A stretch of DNA of 64,000 nt from Phormidesmis sp963789215 (GTDB taxonomy: Bacteria; Cyanobacteriota; Cyanobacteriia; Phormidesmidales; Phormidesmidaceae), in assembly GCA_963789215.1 (NCBI GenBank), contig CAWBJY010000002.1, positions 310,001 through 374,000 on the forward strand. The letters are read 5' to 3'. The notes beneath the pieces were generated by a model, which was not told the DNA's origin, did no database searches, and saw nothing but the letters and a program-made list of their open reading frames with translations. Position numbers and translations under genes: made by a program. The stretch's first letter is position 1, and each line of letters starts with the position of its first letter. Positions 1 to 8,733 of the stretch are shown here, one piece after another.

Positions 1-138
1 AATCCTGATTTAATTCAGACGGTGCGGAATGTGGGCTATCGAATTTGCGTGGGATCGGGCAATGCTGCGATCGCAGCATTGCCCAACAACCGGTCGAGCG
101 TTCGAGCCGTAGAGACCATGGCGATCGCGCGACCCTAA
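1..138 (+). CDS. OmpR/PhoB-type response regulator, C-terminal end (partial)
   Basis: The open frame enters from the left window edge and ends with TAA at 136-138. Its first residues (NPDLIQTVRNVGYRI) match the last recognition-helix and wing segment of OmpR/PhoB winged-helix DNA-binding domains, which typically end in a V-R-G-x-G-Y-x-F-like motif. About 30 further residues follow with no known motif and include a HIP1 site. The receiver domain lies outside the window, so the target genes cannot be named. The stop overlaps the stop of the convergent ABC ATPase gene by four bases. Confidence is moderate because only the tail is visible. Confidence 0.6.
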   Translation, partial: NPDLIQTVRNVGYRICVGSGNAAIAALPNNRSSVRAVETMAIARP

Positions 139-875
139 GACCACTCTTCCTGCGCCTGCTGCTCTGCATTCATCAGCCGCTGCCGTAGCTCAGTCCAGCG
201 CACCTGGTTAGCCTGGGCATCGGCTACTAGCTGGCCGTTTTCGAGGTGCCAAAGCCTGCTAACGTGGCGAGCAAGCAGCTCTACCTGATGGTTTGACATC
301 ACGACCGTGAGCTTTTTTTGAGCGGCTTGCTCGGCTAAAAAAGACAGTAAGAACTCGCTGTAGCCTACATCTTGAGCGGAGGTCGGTTCGTCTAGCAGCA
401 GCAGCTTAGGTTCTGTCATGAGGGTGCGGGTAATCGCTACTCTTTGCCGCTGACCCATCGACAAGTTCACCGCCGTTCTGTCCATCCAATCGGTGGGCAC
501 ATTCATCCGTTCGGCCCAAGCTTCTACCGCTGTGGCGATCGCCGACTCTTCTTTTCCCTGCAGCCGCAGCGGATAGCCTAGCGTTTCTTTTACGCTCATG
601 CCTAGCAGCCGACTTTCCTGATTCACTAAAGCCACGCTGCGCCGCAAACTCACCGCAGGCAGCGTGCGAATATCCGCCCCTTCAAACAAAATCTTGCCAC
701 TGCTGGCCTCATTTAGCCGATTCATCAACCGCAACAAACTTGTCTTTCCCGATCCAGACGGCCCGACGAGCGCGATAAAATCGCCTAGCTCTATCGTCAA
801 ACTCACCGCTTTGAGAATTTCTACAATGCCAGCGCTGGCCAGCATCGTCACCCGCTCGAACTCTAAAATAGTCAC
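135..875 (-). CDS. ABC transporter ATP-binding protein
   Basis: ATPase subunit that would power a membrane transporter from the cytoplasmic face. All signature elements are present in order: Walker A GPSGSGKTS, Q-loop VNQES, signature LSMGQRQRV, Walker B LLLLDEPTS and the H-loop SNHQ. The 246-residue size is that of a single stand-alone nucleotide-binding domain, most like the FetA/YbbL and PstB groups. I prefer the GTG at 875 over the TTG at 911 because it gives the usual short lead into the first beta strand (LEFERVT) and has AAAGGA just upstream. No classical permease gene is adjacent; the next upstream gene, 45 bases away, codes for a small three-helix membrane protein. The substrate is unknown. 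Confidence 0.85.
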   Translation of the reverse strand: MTILEFERVTMLASAGIVEILKAVSLTIELGDFIALVGPSGSGKTSLLRLMNRLNEASSGKILFEGADIRTLPAVSLRRSVALVNQESRLLGMSVKETLGYPLRLQGKEESAIATAVEAWAERMNVPTDWMDRTAVNLSMGQRQRVAITRTLMTEPKLLLLDEPTSAQDVGYSEFLLSFLAEQAAQKKLTVVMSNHQVELLARHVSRLWHLENGQLVADAQANQVRWTELRQRLMNAEQQAQEEWS

Positions 876-920
876 GCGTCCTTTCCCTAAAGGTGACAGC
901 CGCAAAATCAAACGCCAAAA

Positions 921-1472
921 TCAAGCAACAAAATCAAAGCTGCTCGCGGCTGCAATTGTCCAAATATCTACTAGCAGTAGCATTGCGGTTAACCCTAGCA
1001 AAATTAGGTACATCCAGGGTTGAGACAGCGGCTTTACGTCTCTCATGTCAATTTCGGTCTTAGCCTCTACATAGCGAACTAGCCGGGCAAACCCGACGAC
1101 ACGCATAGGTAACAGGTAGGCTCTGTCTTCTGTCTGATTAAGAAAATAGTAAACAATTCCGCCTTGGCCGGTTGACCGTGGCTTTAGCGCCGTAATCTCG
1201 CTCCACTGAAGCGCCCAGCCTCTGCGGCCAAAAGCTCGAACCCAAGCAGGATACGTGACGGCAATACCTTCTTCGTCTACTTCTACCTTTTCGCTCAGAA
1301 CGCCATAGAGCGCCGCGCCGCCGATAACCGCACCCACCCAAAGCAGCGTAGGCGAGACGGGCGATCGCGTCAGCTCTGAAAGGAAAGGCAGTGGAATCAC
1401 AAGCGCAACGTAAAGCGACATCAGCGTGAGCTGAATGAGCGGCGAAATCTTAAAGCTGTCAGAAGGTGGCAT
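921..1472 (-). CDS. Hypothetical membrane protein with a PH-like soluble core
   Basis: Conserved-looking 183-residue protein of unknown function. Two hydrophobic segments lie near residues 12-32 and 40-60. A soluble stretch of beta-rich sequence follows (about 62-150) in a bacterial PH-like pattern (VDEEGIAVTYP, then LQWSEITALKP). A C-terminal membrane helix sits near 153-178. It lies directly upstream of the ABC ATPase gene on the same strand and is probably co-transcribed with it. It is too short to be a normal ABC permease and has no permease motif. A membrane-anchored accessory role is only an inference. Confidence 0.6.
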   Translation of the reverse strand: MPPSDSFKISPLIQLTLMSLYVALVIPLPFLSELTRSPVSPTLLWVGAVIGGAALYGVLSEKVEVDEEGIAVTYPAWVRAFGRRGWALQWSEITALKPRSTGQGGIVYYFLNQTEDRAYLLPMRVVGFARLVRYVEAKTEIDMRDVKPLSQPWMYLILLGLTAMLLLVDIWTIAAASSFDFVA

Positions 1473-1494
1473 TGCAATGATTGAGGGTGAGCGA

Positions 1495-1536
1495 CGCGCT
1501 AGGTCTACCGCGCTAGGTCTACCGCGCTAGGTCTAC
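1495..1536. repeat. 14-bp direct tandem repeat, three copies
   Basis: The unit CGCGCTAGGTCTAC occurs three times without mismatch at 1495-1508, 1509-1522 and 1523-1536. The array fills the gap between two minus-strand genes and runs over the stop codon of the DUF4079 gene. There are no spacers, so it is not a CRISPR array. Confidence 0.9.
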
Positions 1537-1967
1537 AGGTATTTTTGCACGACGCTCCAACCGGTCGCTGTCACCAGGACAAATCCAACTAGGAGCACGC
1601 CGTTAATCGTGAGGTGGGTCTTTCTAGCCCAGGGCCGTTCAGGGCTGATACGGGTGGCGCTCCAGGCCGAGGCTAGCGTGAGCGCAACAACCGTTATCCC
1701 TGCGGGTAGATGAACTGAGTGGCCTAGCTCGCCAAATTCGCCCAAGGTGCCAACGACACCAATAGACAAAAGTAGGAGAACCAGAAAGACTAAAATGCCG
1801 CCTAGCGTAAAATGAAGCGATCGCAGCCAGGCAGGCCGATCGAGTTCTTTTTGACGAGTGTAGAACAAGCGCCCACCGCTCAGGGCTAACAAGCCATAGG
1901 CGCTAATTGAAAGGCCCATAGACCAGGCCGCAATTCGCCAAAGCCAGATAAAAGAAGGAAGATCCAC
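1533..1967 (-). CDS. DUF4079-type four-helix membrane protein
   Basis: Integral membrane protein of 144 residues with four hydrophobic helices (about 8-30, 50-72, 85-103 and 118-140). It has a conserved internal HFTLGG and a later KTHLTINGVLL segment. Histidines near the helix ends recall small cytochrome b561-like folds. This pattern and length fit the DUF4079 family found mainly in cyanobacteria and algae, whose function is unknown. It shares strand with the two genes to its left and may be part of the same transcript, separated only by the tandem repeat. Confidence 0.7.
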   Translation of the reverse strand: MDLPSFIWLWRIAAWSMGLSISAYGLLALSGGRLFYTRQKELDRPAWLRSLHFTLGGILVFLVLLLLSIGVVGTLGEFGELGHSVHLPAGITVVALTLASAWSATRISPERPWARKTHLTINGVLLVGFVLVTATGWSVVQKYL

Positions 1968-2026
1968 AAGCGGTCATCCTATGCGTAAAGTTGACTCTAC
2001 AGGCATAGCACTTTTACAGAGTCATA

Positions 2027-2104
2027 AGCTACTAAGTCTAGCTACTAAGTCCAGCTACATAAATCTAGCTACCAATCTAGCTACTAAGTTCAGCTACCAA
2101 GCCT
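2027..2104. repeat. Degenerate tandem repeat of about 13 bp, six copies
   Basis: Units beginning AGCTAC occur at 2027, 2040, 2053, 2067, 2079 and 2092 with lengths of 12-14 bases and a consensus AGCTACTAAGTCT. They lie between the DUF4079 and DUF1830 genes. Each unit holds CTAG-like and TAA/TAG motifs, so the array is stop-rich. There are no spacers of constant length, which excludes CRISPR. Confidence 0.8.
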
Positions 2105-2125
2105 AGCGAGTAAAACTAAGCGACA

Positions 2126-2479
2126 CTAAGCGACAACAGCTCCCACATCCTGAGATTCTTCTGCAGGGGCCTCACCCGCTCTGACTGCACCCATAGCTCC
2201 AGAGGATTCTGCCACTGCGGGTGCAGATTCGAGTACCAGGCTGGCGCAGGGAACCGTATCTGAGAGAATCGCGCTGGCCATCATGCCGGTGTGAATTTCT
2301 AGCTGAGCGGTCTTAACCGCTTCGAACATAAGGCGCTGCCCTGGAAACACAACTCGCTCGAAGTACCAGCCAGGAATATTGGTAATGCGCGCTATCTGAA
2401 TTTTGCTAGAGGCATTAACGTAGCAGCAGATAATAGCGGCTGAATCCTCATTTGGTATGGGGTCTAAGATTTGAGCCAT
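2126..2479 (-). CDS. DUF1830 domain-containing protein
   Basis: Small cyanobacterial protein of 117 residues. Residues 15-60 hold the DUF1830 signature: a CCYVNASSKIQIARI strand, then PGWYFERVVFPGQR. The C-terminal 40 residues are alanine- and glutamate-rich low-complexity sequence, a variable extension. DUF1830 proteins are nearly restricted to cyanobacteria and have no established function. The start ATG at 2479 is the only reasonable one. The gene stands alone, facing away from the long non-coding stretch to its right. Confidence 0.85.
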   Translation of the reverse strand: MAQILDPIPNEDSAAIICCYVNASSKIQIARITNIPGWYFERVVFPGQRLMFEAVKTAQLEIHTGMMASAILSDTVPCASLVLESAPAVAESSGAMGAVRAGEAPAEESQDVGAVVA

Positions 2480-3094
2480 GATTAGTATCCGGGATTAGGT
2501 AAGAGAGAACGTTGCCTACAAAACATCACACATCACAAAACGAGGCTAACACTTGGCCCAAAGGCTGTTTGTAATGGTGAATACCAAGGTTGGAATCGAC
2601 GGTTGAGGTCGATAGCGTTAGTAGAAGATAAAACTAGCAGACGAACCGTGGTGCAAAACGGATTGGTGTGCTATTGAGCCGGGTGCTTATAGAAGCCACC
2701 GATACAAACGCTAACCTCTGGTAATGCCGCTGTCTTCTACAAGATGAAAATACCCAATCTGTTGAAAACAGGGACGTGCAACTCTATCTGCTGACTAAAA
2801 AAGATTGCTCAGATTCCTCAGCAGCTAGCCTTGGCTTCTTCACAACCCTTCTCATAATTTTCTCTCATATTGTGAGCAAACAAAACAGAACTTTCCTCTG
2901 TTAATAGTGAGAGCTTCCTCAACGGCACGTTTTTACTATTACAAAGGTTAATAAAGCTTTGAACTTAGCAATGGGTCTGACTAGGCTAAGAATAACCCTG
3001 GCGCAGCGATGGTCGCCCCCGATTTTGCAGCGCTCTCCCCACGCATCCTGAATCAAGAGTGCTATCGTAAAGATATATGAAAAAGCTGAGATTT
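2480..3094. other. Intergenic region between divergent genes
   Basis: About 600 bases with no convincing reading frame, tRNA or riboswitch consensus. It must hold the promoters of the leftward DUF1830 gene and the rightward radical SAM gene. The 2850-2990 part is AT-rich and the likeliest place for the rightward promoter. Confidence 0.5.
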
Positions 3095-4690
3095 ATGAAC
3101 GAACGCGTCCTTTACGTCCGGCTCCCCTGTAATCCTATTTTTCCGATCGGGGTGGTCTATTTAGCGGATCATGTGCACAAGCTGTTCCCACAGGTAGAAC
3201 AGCGAATCTTTGATATGGGAACTGTCCCGCCGCTGGACTTTACGGCAGCGCTCGACCGGCAGATCGACGACATTCAGCCCGACATTATTGTGTTCTCTTG
3301 GCGAGACATCCAGATTTACGCACCGGTCGGCGGGCGGGGCGGTAACCCGCTGCAAAACGCCTTTGAGTTTGCCTATGCGCCCAATCCCTTAGTGAAGCTA
3401 AGAGGGGCCGTGGGTGGCGCTAGAATGACGGCGACCTATCTGGCCGAGCTGCGTCGGAACGAGAAGCTGGTGAAGCGGGGACTCAAACGGGCTAAGCGCT
3501 ACCGGCCAGAGGCAAAGGTCGTGGTAGGCGGCGGCGCGGTTAGCGTGTTTTATGAGCAGATGCAGCAGATTTTGCCTGAGGGTGCGATTGTATCTGTAGG
3601 CGAGGGCGAGACGCTGATGGAGAAGCTGCTGCGCAAAGAAGACTTTTCGGCAGAGCGCTGCTATGTAGTTGGCGAGCAGCCGCGCGATCGCCTGATTCAC
3701 GAGTGGCCCACCCCCATTGAAAAAACGGCCTGCGACTATGACTATATTCAGGCGATGTGGCCCGAGTTTGAGTATTATCTGCAATCGCAAGACTTTTATA
3801 TTGGTGTACAGACTAAGCGCGGCTGTCCGCATAACTGCTGCTACTGCGTCTATACCGTTGTAGAAGGCAAACAGGTTCGCATTAACCCTGCCGATGAAGT
3901 GGTTAAGGAGATGCGGCAGCTATACGACCGAGGCATTCGCAAGTTCTGGTTTACCGATGCGCAGTTCATCCCGGCTAAGCGGTACATAGACGATGCGATT
4001 GAGCTGTTAGAGAAAATTCAAGCTTCTGGCATGACTGACATCAACTGGGCCGCTTACATTCGCGCCGACAATCTGACGCCGCGTCTGTGCGAGCTGATGG
4101 TGGCTACTGGCATGAACTACTTCGAAATTGGCATTACTAGCGGCTCGCAAGAGCTAGTGCGCAAAATGCGTATGGGCTACAACTTGAAAACGGTGTTGCA
4201 AAACTGTCGTGATTTAGTAGCCGCAGGCTTTAATGACTACGTTTCGGTGAACTACTCATTTAACGTCATTGACGAGCGCGATGAGACCATTGCGCAGACA
4301 GTCGCCTACCATCGCGAACTAGAGCAGATATTTGGCGCAGATAAAGTGGAGCCTGCTATCTTCTTTATTGGCTTGCAGCCACACACGCATTTAGAAGAGT
4401 ATGCCTTTGAGAACAACATTCTTAAGAAAGGCTACAATCCGCTCGCTATCTATCTTCCCTGGGTCGCTCTAAAGCTATTGTGGAACCCTGGTAAGCTGGG
4501 GGCCTTCTTTGGAGATGTGTGCTTGCAAGCTATGCGCGATCGCCCAGAAGACTTTGGCCGCGCAGTCATGGATATTTTACAAAAGCGGGTAGGTATCTCT
4601 CCTCTTTCAGAGGCTTTGAGCGCGCCTGTTAAAAGCAAATCAGCGCCGACGCCAAATGGCGAACCCCGTGCCCTAGCCAAGGTATTATGA
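3095..4690 (+). CDS. B12-binding-type radical SAM protein, PSII high-light acclimation family
   Basis: Probable radical S-adenosylmethionine enzyme of 531 residues. The N-terminal half has a cobalamin-binding-like Rossmann layout (LADHVHKLFP near residue 25, DIIVFSWRDIQIY near 90, VVVGGGAVSVFYEQM near 150). The [4Fe-4S] motif is GCPHNCCYC near residue 250, a C-x3-C-x2-C pattern. The body then continues through the TIM-barrel region (FWFTDAQF, WAAYIRAD, FEIGITSGS). The sequence matches what is annotated in cyanobacteria as the photosystem II high light acclimation radical SAM protein; its reaction is not known. I chose the ATG at 3095 over the one at 3077 because family members begin MNERVLYVR. 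It is monocistronic or followed by the DICT gene after 92 bases. Confidence 0.8.
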   Translation: MNERVLYVRLPCNPIFPIGVVYLADHVHKLFPQVEQRIFDMGTVPPLDFTAALDRQIDDIQPDIIVFSWRDIQIYAPVGGRGGNPLQNAFEFAYAPNPLVKLRGAVGGARMTATYLAELRRNEKLVKRGLKRAKRYRPEAKVVVGGGAVSVFYEQMQQILPEGAIVSVGEGETLMEKLLRKEDFSAERCYVVGEQPRDRLIHEWPTPIEKTACDYDYIQAMWPEFEYYLQSQDFYIGVQTKRGCPHNCCYCVYTVVEGKQVRINPADEVVKEMRQLYDRGIRKFWFTDAQFIPAKRYIDDAIELLEKIQASGMTDINWAAYIRADNLTPRLCELMVATGMNYFEIGITSGSQELVRKMRMGYNLKTVLQNCRDLVAAGFNDYVSVNYSFNVIDERDETIAQTVAYHRELEQIFGADKVEPAIFFIGLQPHTHLEEYAFENNILKKGYNPLAIYLPWVALKLLWNPGKLGAFFGDVCLQAMRDRPEDFGRAVMDILQKRVGISPLSEALSAPVKSKSAPTPNGEPRALAKVL

Positions 4691-4782
4691 TTGATAAGCC
4701 AATCTAATAGTTCAGTTCAGCTTTCGTCTAGTTCGGTCTTTAATTTTAAGTTCAGTTTTTTCATTAACTATTTTGTGAGCGC

Positions 4783-6246
4783 ATGTTAGCGGGTTCTATT
4801 CTTCAAAGACTGGTGCAGATTCGCGATAAAGAAGAGTCAGGTCGGACTCCGCTGAACTTTGGGGTGTACTACAAAAACACGCTGGTAGCCCTATGCCACG
4901 CTTTAGAGGACGCTGTATTAGCGACCCAAACATCGCCCCTGATTGTGACTGCTTTTCAGAAGGGAAAGTGGTATCTGCAAGAGGCCGAACGATACAAAGA
5001 CCTGGCTGCCACTGCTGATAAGATCGTGATTATGGCAGTGCCCGATTCGGGGTTTAGAGCGCACGAAACCGGCCAGCAAGATAACGTATCGCTGGTGGAT
5101 TTAACCGCTGACGATCCGGTTTCGGAAGAGTGGCATTTGATGATCATGGGATCTAGCTACAGCGCAATGGTGCTGTGCCAGGAGTTAACGGAAGAAGAAT
5201 ATGGCCCTGGCGGTATACCAGAGAACGATCTAGAGCGTAAGTTTTACGGCTTTTGGACCTTCGATCCTAAGCTGGTAAGCCAGACGATTTCGATTACAGC
5301 AAACCATATTGGCCGGTACGACAAAGACTTACAAAAAGATCTTAGAGAGCGTCTGAAGCAGATAGATGCAGACGCAGGTACGAAGACAGAAGAAGTCGGC
5401 AACGTGGTGATGCGGGTTGTGGACTATTTGCAGGGCGGCGATCGCCAGATTAAAAACACCGAGTCCTTTCAGTTTGCCGGAGCGCTGAGTCAAAATTTAG
5501 AATCTAATGAGCTGCAGGCTTATTTGCGGATGGCTCAGCTTGCCGACTTAGCCGATCCGAGCAATCCACTCGGGGCTGCTGAAGTGGCCTCACTCTCTGA
5601 AATGATGGGACAGTTTTTGGACTTACCCGTATGGCAGATGCAGCGTTTGCGTCTAGCTAGCCTGCTGCATCGCATTGCACCCGCGCAGCTTGATATGCAA
5701 ATGGCTGAAGAAGAAGGCGACAGCTGCCCGCTTAACCCTGGTGCTCAGACGCTGCGCATTTTGCCAAGGCTCAGAGCAGTCGCCCAGATTATCGCGCATC
5801 AGCATGAGTGGTGGAACGGCAAAGGCCAACCCGCTGGACTCAAAGGCGATGGTATTCCGGTAGAGTCTCGGGTTCTGGGATTAGTGGCTGATTTTCAGCA
5901 TGAGGTCGCACGTTTGCGCTATGAGGCCGAAGGCCATGAGGGGGAAAAAGGCGAGATCAAAGCTGACTCGCAGGCTGCCTTGCAAAAAGTAATTGATGAA
6001 AGAGCGCCGGATGCTGAAAACGAATGGCAGTACGTAACAGATGCATTTGCGGCTTGTAAGGCTCAAGAGGGCGATCGGTGGGATCCAAAGCTGCTAGAAA
6101 TTCTCGGATTTTTGGTTTCAGGACTTCAGCAGGGTTTGAGTTTGCCAACGATTCCTTTGAAGATGACGCTAAGCGCTGGCCTGCTAAACCCTGAAGTTTC
6201 AGAAGCTTGGCCAGAGATGGTTATTGCAACGGCAACGTCTTCTTAG
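4783..6246 (+). CDS. DICT sensory domain protein with degenerate HD-GYP-like domain
   Basis: Likely cytoplasmic signalling protein of 487 residues. Residues 1-170 look like a DICT sensory domain, a module known with GGDEF, EAL, HD-GYP and two-component proteins. Residues 260-400 resemble an HD-GYP phosphodiesterase. The HHE..WDG-GYP-GL-G..IP..R signature appears as HQHEWWNGKGQPAGLKGDGI, and the next strand is VLGLVADFQ. The first HD metal ligands are not visible (LLHRIA in place of HDIGK), so the domain is probably inactive or binds rather than cleaves cyclic-di-GMP. No transmembrane helix is seen. Domain assignment is from motif memory; ligand and partner are unknown. Confidence 0.65.
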   Translation: MLAGSILQRLVQIRDKEESGRTPLNFGVYYKNTLVALCHALEDAVLATQTSPLIVTAFQKGKWYLQEAERYKDLAATADKIVIMAVPDSGFRAHETGQQDNVSLVDLTADDPVSEEWHLMIMGSSYSAMVLCQELTEEEYGPGGIPENDLERKFYGFWTFDPKLVSQTISITANHIGRYDKDLQKDLRERLKQIDADAGTKTEEVGNVVMRVVDYLQGGDRQIKNTESFQFAGALSQNLESNELQAYLRMAQLADLADPSNPLGAAEVASLSEMMGQFLDLPVWQMQRLRLASLLHRIAPAQLDMQMAEEEGDSCPLNPGAQTLRILPRLRAVAQIIAHQHEWWNGKGQPAGLKGDGIPVESRVLGLVADFQHEVARLRYEAEGHEGEKGEIKADSQAALQKVIDERAPDAENEWQYVTDAFAACKAQEGDRWDPKLLEILGFLVSGLQQGLSLPTIPLKMTLSAGLLNPEVSEAWPEMVIATATSS

Positions 6247-6441
6247 TTAGCAAATTTTCGCGTTCGGTCTTCGCGTTAGTTGTCTGCTGGTTCATCTACC
6301 GATTCATCTGTTGCGTTTATCTACCGTGTTTATCTGCCGCTTTCAAGGGTTGTTTTAGCCCAACCTGTTCTAATTACGTTCGGCTCCCGCTGAGTTCTTT
6401 TTTTGCTTAATAATCTCCTATTATTTCGTAGCTAACTTCTT

Positions 6442-7083
6442 ATGAGTAATCCTATCGACATTGAAGCTATTCGCACAGGCAGTCTTAAAAAGCTGGCGGG
6501 AGCGGTCATTGACGATGCTGATTTGTCGGACTGCGATTTGTCTAATGCGAAGCTATCGGGGGCGACGCTTTCGGGCTGCGATTTGAGCCGCTCCAATTTG
6601 AACAGAGCGCATTTAGAGGGCAGCAATTTGGTGGGTGCCAACCTATCAGGCGCGGACTTAAGAGCCAATCTGTGGGGGGCTAACCTGATGCAGTGCGATT
6701 TGACCGGGGCCGATTTACGCGGAGCTAACTTGCGCGGTGCCAACCTTATGGGCGCAAAGCTGACCGGTGCGAGCCTGACGGGGGCCTTTTTGAGCGGAGC
6801 GACGCTAACGGGTGCGAACCTCAAAGGGGTAGATATTCGCGGGGCAGATTTGCGCGGTGCCAACTTAAGCGAGAGCAACTTACGCAGCAGTGACTTATCT
6901 AGAGCTGACTTGCAGGGTGCGACGCTGACTGAGGCAAATTTGGAAGAGGCAAATTTGCAGGAAGCGAACTTTACGGGGGCTTCTTTGGTACGGGCCAATC
7001 TGCTCTGCGCCGACTTGCATGGCGCGGTTACTCTGGGCGCAGATTTAGACGGGGCCTGTCTGACGGGGACTATTTTAGCTTGA
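6442..7083 (+). CDS. Pentapeptide repeat protein
   Basis: Protein of 213 residues made almost entirely of A(D/N)LXX pentapeptide repeats from about residue 22 to the end, for example GANLSGADLRANLWGANL. Such proteins fold as a right-handed quadrilateral beta helix and are abundant in cyanobacteria with mostly unknown roles. There is no signal peptide and no fused enzymatic domain, so it should stay in the cytoplasm. One repeat is broken (ADLRANLWG), which shifts the register by one residue. It stands alone, about 200 bases from either neighbour. Confidence 0.9.
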   Translation: MSNPIDIEAIRTGSLKKLAGAVIDDADLSDCDLSNAKLSGATLSGCDLSRSNLNRAHLEGSNLVGANLSGADLRANLWGANLMQCDLTGADLRGANLRGANLMGAKLTGASLTGAFLSGATLTGANLKGVDIRGADLRGANLSESNLRSSDLSRADLQGATLTEANLEEANLQEANFTGASLVRANLLCADLHGAVTLGADLDGACLTGTILA

Positions 7084-7319
7084 TGCCGACTAGTGCCACC
7101 TGCAACCGCCACCGCCACCGTTAGAAGTTTCATCAGTTGCTCAATCTGTGAGGCCGGATAAACTCTATTAAGAGGCATGCTTTAAAAGGGAGGCGTTGTG
7201 TAATAGTTATTGGCAGCGTAATCATTACGTAGATCCTCTTAGAATTTAAGTGGCCTCTCAATTCATTTCAGTCTTTAGGGTTCACTTCATCCGGCTAGCT
7301 GAAAATAGGAATTTCCAAC

Positions 7320-7535
7320 ATGGCTTTAGATCAAATCAAGGCGTTTCTACAGAAAATGCAGTCTGAACCTGAGCTTAAAAATGAGGTGCTTGCAGCGCCT
7401 ACTGCAGATGATGTTGCGCGAATAGCTCTCAAGCTTGGTTTTGAATTTTCCGGTGATGAACTACTAAGAATGTCCGGCCAGAAAGTGGGTGGCGTTACGG
7501 TTGTTAAGAAAGCTACCCCCGGAGAATACAACTAA
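7320..7535 (+). CDS. Nif11-type leader-like small protein
   Basis: Small protein of 71 residues preceded by AGGAA eight bases before the ATG. Residues 1-50 form the helical Nif11 domain (ALDQIKAFLQKMQ, then ADDVARIALKLGFEFSGDEL). This domain occurs as the leader of ribosomally made peptides and as a short stand-alone cyanobacterial protein. A GG pair lies at residues 57-58, followed by a 13-residue tail ending GEYN. The tail has no cysteine, so a lanthipeptide core is unlikely. No maturation enzyme or peptidase-exporter is encoded nearby. It could be an orphan leader, a regulator, or part of a precursor set dispersed in the genome. Confidence 0.75.
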   Translation: MALDQIKAFLQKMQSEPELKNEVLAAPTADDVARIALKLGFEFSGDELLRMSGQKVGGVTVVKKATPGEYN

Positions 7536-7596
7536 GAGATCGATTGAGAGATCGATGAACTAGCTTCTGCTAGATGAGCGCATAGCAGCGATGACG

Positions 7597-8517
7597 TTAC
7601 GCCGCGGCTGAGATGCTTCCTCTCACCACGCGATCGCCTTTTTGCTCTCCGCTAGTTTCGGTCACGATGGTGCACTGCCCGTGATGCCCGTCGCGGCTGT
7701 AGTTAATGACGACCCAATCGTGAGTTTTGTTGAGCTCGTGCGATCGCGCCGTATTCGAAAACAGCGCGTTAAACGACCATCCATCTTTGTTCATCTGCAT
7801 CACTGGCAGCCAGCGTTTTCCTTCCGGATTAAACCGCCGAGGCGTGACCATCCGAAGCTGTCCGGCTTTGGCCAGGTAGCGGTACTGTTCGTCTATTTCT
7901 AGCAGTAGCTCAATCGAAGGTCTTGCTGTTTGGCTAGGCGGTGTCTGCGGCTTTAGCCTGGGCGCTTCCTGCTGCCAGCGTCTGACCTTTAGCCGCTGCT
8001 GAGAAGACTGATTGAGCATAGCGCTGAGCGCCGCTTGCACTAGCTGAATGCGCCCGCGCCCAAACCCAGGCAGCGCTGTGAGGGTGCCGTCGTGCGCTGC
8101 CTGCTCTAATGCCTCTAGGGAGACAATACCTAGCTTGCGGTAAATCCGTCTGGCCAGCACCTGACCGATGCCCGGCACAGTCGTAAATAGATCCTCTGGC
8201 GATACGTCAATCAGCAGCCGCTCTAGCAAAGCCAGCTCGCCCGTCTTGGCTAGCTCCTCAATCGACAGCGCTAGTCTGCGTCCAATATGCGGCAGTTTTT
8301 CTAGCCCAGCCGTGCCTTCTTGCTCGAAGATATCTGTGACCGGGCGAGTTTGCGATCGCACCGCCTCAGCGCCACGTCGATAGGCTCGAATCCGATAAAA
8401 ATCCTCATCTTGCGCCGCTAGCAAATCGGCAATCTGCTCAAACATATCGGCTACATCGTCGTTAGAAAACGGGAAGATCTGCCTGAAGGTATCGGGAAAT
8501 AAAGTGGTTTGAATCAT
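7597..8517 (-). CDS. Helix-hairpin-helix protein with PolX-like N-terminal region
   Basis: Protein of 306 residues. Residues 18-95 resemble the 8-kDa N-terminal domain of family X DNA polymerases (DVADMFEQIADLLAAQDED, then IRAYRRGAEAV, then LEKLPHIGRRLA). Two further HhH hairpins follow (TVPGIGQVLARRI near 112 and ALPGFGRGRIQ near 145). The nucleotidyltransferase palm and PHP exonuclease of PolX are absent. Residues 195-300 form another domain of unknown type. DNA binding is a sound inference, catalysis is not. It is divergently transcribed from the RecQ-like helicase across about 200 bases, so a shared role in DNA repair is possible. Confidence 0.7.
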   Translation of the reverse strand: MIQTTLFPDTFRQIFPFSNDDVADMFEQIADLLAAQDEDFYRIRAYRRGAEAVRSQTRPVTDIFEQEGTAGLEKLPHIGRRLALSIEELAKTGELALLERLLIDVSPEDLFTTVPGIGQVLARRIYRKLGIVSLEALEQAAHDGTLTALPGFGRGRIQLVQAALSAMLNQSSQQRLKVRRWQQEAPRLKPQTPPSQTARPSIELLLEIDEQYRYLAKAGQLRMVTPRRFNPEGKRWLPVMQMNKDGWSFNALFSNTARSHELNKTHDWVVINYSRDGHHGQCTIVTETSGEQKGDRVVRGSISAAA

Positions 8518-8733
8518 CGTGCTTAGAGATGGATAGACGGCCTTGGGATCTAGAGTTCTTATGTACTACTTTCTTCCTTTATTATCGAACATTTAAACGA
8601 ATTTGACCGCACTTTTATACCGGGTATAGCCGTACAGATATTTCGTTAGAAGGACGGCCTGCGGCGGTTTGCCTTGCAAAATGAATTCTACGCCTGCTCA
8701 TTCTTATCCTCGATCGCAGCAGAAGATATACCC

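Noticed and set aside
2027..2104. CRISPR-like array
   Set aside because: Units are 12-14 bp, contiguous and degenerate with no spacers.
2480..3094. Riboswitch upstream of the B12-type radical SAM gene
   Set aside because: I could not find the cobalamin-box consensus or a convincing cloverleaf; a covariance search would settle it.
6432..7178. Long minus-strand open frame opposite the pentapeptide repeat gene
   Set aside because: Its Ser/Ala/Lys/Pro repeats are the antisense shadow of the A(D/N)LXX repeats; the plus-strand protein is an obvious family member.
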